A DNA stretch of 64,000 bases, taken from NCBI GenBank assembly GCA_016791425.1, contig JAEUMQ010000017.1, positions 1 to 64,000 on the forward strand, written 5' to 3'. A program made the position numbers and the translations under genes. Positions within the stretch are counted from its first letter, which is position 1. Each line of letters opens with the position of its first letter. Below are positions 58,605 to 64,000 of this stretch, one piece after another. Under the pieces are notes generated by a model, which was given only the letters and a program-made list of their open reading frames with translations, was not told the origin of the DNA and did no database searches. This DNA is from Hyphomonadaceae bacterium (GTDB lineage: Bacteria; Pseudomonadota; Alphaproteobacteria; Caulobacterales; Aquidulcibacteraceae).

Positions 58605-59579
58605 TTAGCGCATCGAATCGCCTTCGCTCAAGCCGCCATGGAGATCGAAGAAGGCGCGCCTCCGATCGACAAGCGTGGCGGTGTCGCGCGCCGCCGACCA
58701 TTTGAGCGTCTCGCCGAACTTGGTCATCTGGGTCTTGAGCTCGCGGTCGGAGGCAGCCTCGGCCAGGACGCGTCCGAGCGTTTCGGCGATCGGCGCCGGC
58801 AGGTCAGGCGGCGCCGCGATGACGCGCATCACCGTGATCTGCGTGAGCTCAAGCCGGCCCACGTCGCGCGCGTCGGGCACGCCGGGAAGGCTGCTCGTCT
58901 CTTCGAACGTCGCCAACGGGCGCACCCACCGAGCCAGGCGCTGCAGGGTCGCCACCGGCGTCACCACCGCATCGGTGTCTCCGCGCACAGCGCCGAACAC
59001 ATAATCGTTGGAGCCTTTGTATCCAGTGACGATGCGCGCACGCAGGCCGAGCAGGCGCGCGCCGATGAGAGTGACGCTGTAGGCGGTCGCTTCCGGGCCG
59101 GTGGCGCCGAACGTCACTTCGCGCCGCGCTGACAGGCGCTTCAGATCGTCGAGCGTCTGGATGGGCGAATTGCGCCCCACCGCTAGTCCGTAGTGCTCGC
59201 CCTCCGTGAGCGCGCCGAGCCAGGTGAAGCGGCTGAAGTCGTAGGGCAGGCGGCGGACGCGCTGCAGCACGAACACGCCAGGGACGCTCAATGAGCCGAT
59301 CGTGTAGCCGTCCGGCGCCGCGCGGTAGAGCTCGGTCACGCCTTTTCCGCCGCCGCCGGAAGCGACGTTGCGCGGCACGACATTGATCCGGTTCTGCAGC
59401 TGCCGTTCAATAGCGGCGCCGATCAGCCGCGCATAGAGGTCCGCGCCGCCTCCCGCCGCGTTGGGGATGATGAACGTGATCTCGCGTGAGGGAAATGCCC
59501 CTGCATGCGACGGCCGCTCGCAACCGCCGAGCAAGGCGCCGAGAGCGAACGTGCGGCGATCCAAGCGAGGCCCCTGCAC
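58605..59579 (-). CDS. Bug-type tripartite tricarboxylate transporter substrate-binding lipoprotein
   Basis: 324 aa TctC/Bug family. Lipobox-like LGALLGGC (cysteine at about residue 20) follows RRTF, so it is a lipoprotein. Typical block ITFIIPNAAGGGADLYARL (about residues 34-52). No TctA or TctB membrane genes accompany it, so it is an orphan receptor that may pair with a distant transporter. GTG start with AAGGGA about 8 bases upstream. Its stop is 8 bases from the mch start. Ligand unknown; Bug proteins bind organic acids, often aromatic or di/tricarboxylic. Confidence 0.85.
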   Translation of the reverse strand: MQGPRLDRRTFALGALLGGCERPSHAGAFPSREITFIIPNAAGGGADLYARLIGAAIERQLQNRINVVPRNVASGGGGKGVTELYRAAPDGYTIGSLSVPGVFVLQRVRRLPYDFSRFTWLGALTEGEHYGLAVGRNSPIQTLDDLKRLSARREVTFGATGPEATAYSVTLIGARLLGLRARIVTGYKGSNDYVFGAVRGDTDAVVTPVATLQRLARWVRPLATFEETSSLPGVPDARDVGRLELTQITVMRVIAAPPDLPAPIAETLGRVLAEAASDRELKTQMTKFGETLKWSAARDTATLVDRRRAFFDLHGGLSEGDSMR

Positions 59580-59698
59580 CGTGCGTGTCCCTTGCTTGAG
59601 CCTCGTCCACGGCTCCCTGCGGAGTTTGCCGAGCTAGACTAATTGACTATAGCTTTATATCAAATCACGGAACGCTCGGGCGGGAGGAGAACGAGCCT

Positions 59699-60751
59699 TT
59701 GCAGACGCCGGTGACGCAACGGTCCTTGTCTGGCTTGTCGGAGCTTGAGCTGCCCGAAGGCGCGCCGCTGATGGTCTCCGCCGATTCCCACGTCATGGAG
59801 CCCGACGCGGTCTGGGACGCGCTGCCGAAGCACCTTCGCGCCAAACTGCCCGAGGTGAAGTTCGGCCCCACGCCCGCCGGTGGCGCCGATGCAGTCGCGC
59901 GCATCAAGGATCAGGCCGCCGACGGCGTCGTCGCGGAGATACTCTTCCCGAATTACGGGATGGTCCTGTTCGGTCTCGACGACGTCGAGCTGCAGCAGGA
60001 GGCTTTCAGGATCTACAACGATTGGCTCGCAGACTTCTGCAAAACCGCGCCGCGCCGGCTGTTCGGCGTTCCCTGCATCTCGCTGCACGATGTCGATGCG
60101 GGCGTGAAAGAACTCGAACGCGCGCACGCCATGGGCCTTGTCGGCGCGATGATCTGGCAGGTTCCCGATCCCCGCTTGCCGTTCATGTCGGAGCATTACG
60201 AGAAATTCTGGGCCGCCGCCGCCGAGATGCGCGCGCCGGTCAATTGCCACATCCTCACCGGCCATTCCTACGCCATGGATCGCCGCAAAGCGGTCGGCGC
60301 CGAGCGCATCCGCAAGGCCGTCAATCAAAAGCAGGACGACACCATCCGAACCCTGTTCGATCTGATTTTCTCAGGCGCCTTCGAGCGGCATCCCGCGCTT
60401 CGCGTGGTGCTGGCCGAAAGCGAGATCGGCTGGGCGCCGTTCATCCTGCAGCAATGGGATTATTATTTCGAGCGCTTCGGCGCGACCGATGACATGCCCA
60501 TTCGGAGGCGGCCGAGCGAGATTTTCGCCGAGCATGTCTACGTCACGTTCCTGGAGGATTTCGCCGGCACGCGAAATTTCTCCTGGTGGGGCCAACGCAA
60601 TTGCATGTGGTCGAACGACTATCCGCACTTCAACATGACGTTTCCGCACTCGCGGCAGAACGTGGCGCGCCATCTTTCGGGGCTCTCCGAGGACGTGCGC
60701 CGCCGCCTCGTGCGCGACAACGCCGTCGAACTCTATCGTTTGGACATCTGA
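59699..60751 (+). CDS. Amidohydrolase-2 family protein (decarboxylase-like)
   Basis: 350 aa TIM-barrel metal enzyme. The N-terminal VSADSHVMEPDAVW has the DxH metal motif; later metal ligands are in NCHILTGHSY (His) and WSNDYPHFNMTFP (Asp). These fit the ACMSD/amidohydrolase_2 group, which includes gamma-resorcylate and 5-carboxyvanillate decarboxylases as well as hydrolases. TTG start at 59699 with GGGAGGAG 9 bases upstream. Divergent from the Bug-type protein and followed by a cupin. Substrate likely an aromatic acid or related compound (inference). Confidence 0.83.
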   Translation: MQTPVTQRSLSGLSELELPEGAPLMVSADSHVMEPDAVWDALPKHLRAKLPEVKFGPTPAGGADAVARIKDQAADGVVAEILFPNYGMVLFGLDDVELQQEAFRIYNDWLADFCKTAPRRLFGVPCISLHDVDAGVKELERAHAMGLVGAMIWQVPDPRLPFMSEHYEKFWAAAAEMRAPVNCHILTGHSYAMDRRKAVGAERIRKAVNQKQDDTIRTLFDLIFSGAFERHPALRVVLAESEIGWAPFILQQWDYYFERFGATDDMPIRRRPSEIFAEHVYVTFLEDFAGTRNFSWWGQRNCMWSNDYPHFNMTFPHSRQNVARHLSGLSEDVRRRLVRDNAVELYRLDI

Positions 60752-60765
60752 ACAGGATCGACGCC

Positions 60766-61275
60766 GTGCAAGCCGACGAGAAAGCCCAAGGCCCGGTGGC
60801 CTTTTCGATGCGCGATCTGCCCTTGCTGCGCACGGGCATGACGACGACCCCGCTTGCTTGCACGGATAATCTTTGGCTGCACGGCAAGGTGTATTCCAAG
60901 GGCGGTGAGAACAATCTGCACGCCCACGCGGTGGAGGATCACGCGTTCATCGTGATGCGTGGGGCCGCGCGCTTCCACTTTGCCGACGGAACGATGCGCG
61001 AAGCGCGCGAATTCGAGGGGGTCTTGCTGCCGAAGGGCACGATCTATCGGTTCGACGCGGTCGAGGGCGAGAACCTGGTGATGGTCCGCGTCGGCGGCGC
61101 GCAGATCGGCGCCGACTGGAGCGGGCAGATCGTACGCGGCGGCCCCGCCGAGACGCGCCGCGTGGTGGACCCGGACGGAAATCTCATCGCGTCGTCAGCC
61201 AGGAAGGGCAAGACCCCGGCTGAGCCGCCGACAATCCTCGATGGCCGCACCGTCGCTTCCGATGAGCTAGCCTGA
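60766..61275 (+). CDS. Cupin-domain protein
   Basis: About 169 aa. The cupin barrel has LHAHAVEDHAFIVMRGAARF, which carries the HxH...E metal-binding first motif, and GVLLPKGTIYRFDAVEGENLVM (second motif, lacking a clear terminal His). Start GTG 60766 with AGGA 9 bases upstream, 14 bases after the amidohydrolase stop, so co-transcribed. Could be a dioxygenase, isomerase or ligand-binding protein. Confidence 0.75.
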   Translation: MQADEKAQGPVAFSMRDLPLLRTGMTTTPLACTDNLWLHGKVYSKGGENNLHAHAVEDHAFIVMRGAARFHFADGTMREAREFEGVLLPKGTIYRFDAVEGENLVMVRVGGAQIGADWSGQIVRGGPAETRRVVDPDGNLIASSARKGKTPAEPPTILDGRTVASDELA

Positions 61276-61292
61276 GTGCGCTGTTGTTGTTG

Positions 61293-61805
61293 TCAGGGGC
61301 GCTCGTAAAGGAGCACGTCGCCCTTATAGACTGCGCGCGCATATTCCTGGAATCCGAGCCGCGAGGCCACGCGCTTCGAGGGCTCGTTGCTCGGCGAGAT
61401 CATGCAGACGATCCGCGTTCGTCCGAAATGCGCATCGGCCCAGGCGAGCGCGGCCGCGCCCGCTTCAGTCGCGTAGCCTTTGCCGTGCGCCGCGACAGTG
61501 AACGACCAGCCCATCTCCGGCGCCTCGCCGAAAGAGCGATGCTCCGCGTCCAGGGTGCGCATGAAATCCATGAGGCCGAGCTCGCCGAGATAGGCGCCGG
61601 TGTCCTTGTCCGCCACCACCCAGAACCCGAAGCCCTTGATCTGCCAATGCCCGACATAGCGCATCAGGCGCGCCCAGCATTCCTCGCGCGTCGAGCCGAC
61701 GCCGCCGAAATGCTTCATCACCGCGGGATCGCCCCACATGGCGCAGAGGTCTTCGAAATCGGCAAGCGTGTGCGGGCGCAGGATAAGGCGTTCGGTGTTG
61801 ATCAT
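61293..61805 (-). CDS. GNAT N-acetyltransferase (RimJ/RimL type)
   Basis: 170 aa. It begins INTERLILRPHTLADFEDL, the typical GNAT_3 start, with the acetyl-CoA motif in FTVAAHGKGYATEAGAAALAWA (Q/RxxGxG/A type with HGKG) and a C-terminal R-SNEPSKRVASRLGF block. Likely acetylates an amine on a ribosomal protein or small molecule; specificity unknown. Confidence 0.85.
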   Translation of the reverse strand: MINTERLILRPHTLADFEDLCAMWGDPAVMKHFGGVGSTREECWARLMRYVGHWQIKGFGFWVVADKDTGAYLGELGLMDFMRTLDAEHRSFGEAPEMGWSFTVAAHGKGYATEAGAAALAWADAHFGRTRIVCMISPSNEPSKRVASRLGFQEYARAVYKGDVLLYERP

Positions 61806-61841
61806 CGAGCCGGTTTAGGCGATGGCGCGCCGCGCTTCAAA

Positions 61842-62255
61842 TCAGCCCCTTTGCGGCGGCAGCCCTTCGAACTGCGCAACACCCTCCGCGATCTGATGGA
61901 ACGGCTGCTTGTCGCAGGTGAAGATCGCCATCTGCGGCAGCCCGAACCTGGCGGGCTCGTCGAGCACGCCGGCCTTGAGGATGATGTAGGCCAAGCCCGG
62001 CCGACGCGTCGTGATGTGCGTGCCGCACTCGGCGCAGAACTCCCGCGTCACCGCGTTCTCGATGTCCGAGCGCCGATACGCCTTCGGCGCGCCGGCCGTG
62101 TACTTGAAGCCGTCCGGCGGCATGAGCAGGAACATGTTCGGCGCGCCGCCTGAGATGTACTGGCATTCGCGGCAATGACATTGCGCGCGCAGGATCGGCT
62201 CGCCCTCGGCGGAAAACCTGAGCTTGCCGCAATAGCATCCGCCTTCGAGCCTCAT
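61842..62255 (-). CDS. GFA-family zinc protein
   Basis: 137 aa. It begins LEGGCYCGKLRFSAEG and has CHCRECQ and FCAECGTHI, two pairs of zinc cysteines (Gfa/CENP-V fold). Gfa-like proteins were first described as glutathione-dependent formaldehyde-activating enzymes, although this activity is disputed for many members. Interesting in a window that encodes formaldehyde oxidation, but not adjacent to it. It ends 4 bases from the CitE-like gene. Confidence 0.86.
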   Translation of the reverse strand: MRLEGGCYCGKLRFSAEGEPILRAQCHCRECQYISGGAPNMFLLMPPDGFKYTAGAPKAYRRSDIENAVTREFCAECGTHITTRRPGLAYIILKAGVLDEPARFGLPQMAIFTCDKQPFHQIAEGVAQFEGLPPQRG

Positions 62256-62259
62256 GATC

Positions 62260-63147
62260 CTAACCCATCGCCGCGACGGCGTCGAAGATGGCCAGCGTCC
62301 GGCGCGCCTGGTCGAGGTGCAGCAGCTCGGTCATCTTGCCGTTGACCTTGAGCACGCCCTTGCCGGCATTCTCCGGCGCCTCGAACGCCGCCACGATCGC
62401 GCGCGCTTCCTCAGCTTCCTCCGCCGAGGGTGCGAACACCGTGTTGCACGCCTCGATCTGCGTGGGGTGGATGAGCGTCTTGCCGTCGAACCCGAACGCC
62501 AGCCCCTGCCGGCAGGCCTCGATGAAGCCGTCCGTGTTCGGAATGTCGTTGTACACCCCGTCGATCGCCGTCAGCCCATAGGCCCGCGCGGCGGTGACCG
62601 CCGCGGCGAGCGCATAGAGGAACGGCGTGCGCGCGGCGGTCTGCTTGGCGCGCATGTCCTTGGCGAGGTCGTTGATGCCCATCACGAAGCCAGCGAGCCG
62701 CGTGCGCTTGGAGGCGGCCGCGATCTCCTTGATGTTGAGGATGGAGAGCGGCGTCTCGATCATCACCCAGAGCGCGGTCGTCTTGAGGAGCCCGGCGTCG
62801 CTCATCGCCTCATCGACGGCCATCACGTCGTCGGCGGAATTCACCTTGGGCGCCAGCACCGCGTTGGGCTTGGCGCCGCCGACCGCCTCGATGTCGTTCG
62901 CGCCCCATGGCGTAGAGAGCGCGTTCACCCGCACCACGATCTCGCGTGCGCCATAACCGCCCTCCGCGATCGCCGCGAGCACGTTGGTGCGCGCCTCGGC
63001 CTTCGCGTCCGGCGCCACGGCGTCCTCCAGGTCGAAGATGAGCGCGTCGGCCTTGAGGTCGCGCGCCTTGGCGAGCGCCTTGGCGTTGGCGCCGGGGGTG
63101 TAAAGGCAGGAGCGGCGGGGCCGCACGGCCAAAACGGACGCTGACAT
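62260..63147 (-). CDS. HpcH/HpaI-type CoA ester lyase (CitE-like)
   Basis: 295 aa TIM-barrel lyase. RRSCLYTPGANAKALAKA (about residues 10-27), DALIFDLEDAVAPDAKAEAR (about 34-53; metal-site Glu/Asp), LWVMIETPLSILNI and AFGFDGKTLIHPTQIEACN are the family signatures. Members cleave or form citryl-CoA, malyl-CoA, beta-methylmalyl-CoA or hydrolyse malyl-CoA. With a mesaconyl-CoA hydratase gene nearby, a beta-methylmalyl-CoA lyase or malyl-CoA thioesterase is plausible. The exact substrate is not resolvable. Confidence 0.83.
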   Translation of the reverse strand: MSASVLAVRPRRSCLYTPGANAKALAKARDLKADALIFDLEDAVAPDAKAEARTNVLAAIAEGGYGAREIVVRVNALSTPWGANDIEAVGGAKPNAVLAPKVNSADDVMAVDEAMSDAGLLKTTALWVMIETPLSILNIKEIAAASKRTRLAGFVMGINDLAKDMRAKQTAARTPFLYALAAAVTAARAYGLTAIDGVYNDIPNTDGFIEACRQGLAFGFDGKTLIHPTQIEACNTVFAPSAEEAEEARAIVAAFEAPENAGKGVLKVNGKMTELLHLDQARRTLAIFDAVAAMG

Positions 63148-63202
63148 TTGGGCCTCCTGTTGATGTTGTGGACACGCGCGGACATTGTGCCTGCGATTCG
63201 CG

Positions 63203-64000
63203 ATGAAAACCGTGCTCTCGATCTCTTCGCAAGTGGCCGGGGCCATGGTTGGCGCCTCCGTCGGCGTTTTCGCCATGCAGCGCCTGGGGGTGCGCGTCCT
63301 CTCGCTGCCGACGGTGCTTTTCGCCCGGCGCCCGGACCGCGGGCCCCCGCACGGGACGAAGATCCAGGCCTCGCTGCTCGCTGATCTGGTCGAAGGCCTC
63401 CGGGCCGACGGCAAGCTCGACGGCGTCGATGGCGTGCTCTCCGGCTACATGGCCTCCGAGGAGCAGATCGAGGTGGTGCTGCAGGCGGTCGATCTGGTGA
63501 AGACCGCCAATCCGGACGCGATCTATCTCTGCGATCCGATCATGGGCGATGATGGCGCGCTCTATGTGCCGGACCCGGTCGCGCGCGGCGTCGTCGAGGG
63601 GCTCGTGCGCCAGGCCGATTGGATCGCGCCGAATGCCTGGGAGCTGTCGCTGATCGCCGGCCGCCCATGCGCGAGCGCCGAAGATGCGCAGAGCGCCGCG
63701 CGCCGGCTGGGCAAGCCCGCGCTCATATCCTCCATTCCGTCCGGGAACGGCATCGGCGCACTTTATGTCGGGCCTGGCTCGCATGGCGGCGCCAATTCGG
63801 GCGATTGGCTGTGTGTGACGCCGCGCCTGCCTTCTGCGCCGAAGGGCGCCGGCGATCTCTTGACTGCGCTCTGGTTCGCGCGCCGCCTGCTGGGCGCGCC
63901 GGTCGCGTTGGCGCTGGAAGGCGCCGTCGGCGCCGTGCACGATGTGATCCTGCGCTCGCTCGCCGCCGGCGGCGACGATCTCGCGCTCCCCGACGCGCAC
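63203..64000 (+). CDS. pdxY: Pyridoxal kinase (partial, 3' truncated)
   Basis: 266 codons visible, no stop before the window end. It begins MKTVLSISSQVAGAMVGASV, with GVLSGYMASEEQI and YLCDPIMGDDGALYVP (the ATP/pyridoxal region) and PSAPKGAGDLLTALWFA containing the G-x-G-D catalytic aspartate. This ribokinase-family enzyme phosphorylates pyridoxal. Only a few residues are likely missing. Confidence 0.9.
   Translation, partial: MKTVLSISSQVAGAMVGASVGVFAMQRLGVRVLSLPTVLFARRPDRGPPHGTKIQASLLADLVEGLRADGKLDGVDGVLSGYMASEEQIEVVLQAVDLVKTANPDAIYLCDPIMGDDGALYVPDPVARGVVEGLVRQADWIAPNAWELSLIAGRPCASAEDAQSAARRLGKPALISSIPSGNGIGALYVGPGSHGGANSGDWLCVTPRLPSAPKGAGDLLTALWFARRLLGAPVALALEGAVGAVHDVILRSLAAGGDDLALPDAH

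Noticed and set aside
59641..59698. Sigma70-type promoter TTGACT near the amidohydrolase gene
   Set aside because: The TTGACT at 59643 has no -10-like hexamer at 16-18 bases; the AT-rich stretch may still hold a promoter.

Overview
The window is GC-rich (roughly two-thirds G+C by eye) and gene-dense. Its gene content points to an alphaproteobacterium, most plausibly a Caulobacterales/Hyphomonadaceae-like organism. Supporting signs are a PraR-type HTH regulator, a conserved alphaproteobacterial methyltransferase-like protein divergent from metK, frequent TTG/GTG starts and a CtrA-box-like motif. No rRNA, intact tRNA, CRISPR array, integrase or insertion sequence was found. The taxonomic placement is inference.

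Layout. (1) 0-2 kb: hisN-type phosphatase and a HTH regulator with a sigma54-type promoter; the gap between them holds a GC-rich repeat and two tRNA-anticodon-arm look-alikes. (2) 2-11.8 kb: exopolysaccharide locus (GT4 glycosyltransferase, Wzy/ligase, metallophosphoesterase, Wza-like exporter, a Gly/Ala-rich secreted protein, a full-length Wzc tyrosine autokinase, an initiating sugar-phosphate transferase, and small or unknown proteins). (3) 11.9-17.5 kb: methyl/SAM cycle (MetF-type reductase, methyltransferase-like protein, metK, ahcY). (4) 17.6-32.2 kb: a co-directional run adhC-pobA-DUF2938-mobA-fdhD-moaA-moaD-moaE-moaB-moaC-moeA, divergent from the NAD-dependent formate dehydrogenase operon fdsGBAD. 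Together these supply formaldehyde-to-formate-to-CO2 oxidation plus the molybdenum cofactor the formate dehydrogenase needs. (5) 32.2-36.4 kb: a FitAB-like toxin-antitoxin pair, a Crp/Fnr regulator, an AceE/transketolase-like enzyme and an orphan small protein. (6) 36.5-40 kb: a three-gene set resembling polyprenyl-phosphate-arabinose synthesis (HAD-UbiA fusion, DprE1-like, DprE2-like). (7) 40.2-50 kb: an unusual locus with two Rieske oxygenases, a ferredoxin, two different ferritin-like diiron proteins, a sterol-desaturase-family hydroxylase, a GH3 acyl-adenylating enzyme, a left-handed-beta-helix acyltransferase, a GNAT-like protein and an MFS transporter. This is the best candidate for an undescribed biosynthetic system. 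(8) 50-64 kb: ptsN, hpf, asd, rarD, GT87, a serine beta-lactamase-like protein, a zeta-toxin-like kinase with a Pro/Ala/Lys-rich partner, mesaconyl-CoA hydratase, an orphan Bug-type binding protein, an amidohydrolase plus cupin, GNAT and GFA proteins, a CitE-like CoA lyase and the start of pdxY.

A notable genome-level feature is a family of eight paired G-rich/C-rich inverted repeats. All are intergenic, and five lie inside the Moco and formate dehydrogenase gene runs. In two places an arm appears to provide the Shine-Dalgarno sequence of the next gene. All functional statements rest on reading the protein sequences and motifs; no database search was possible.
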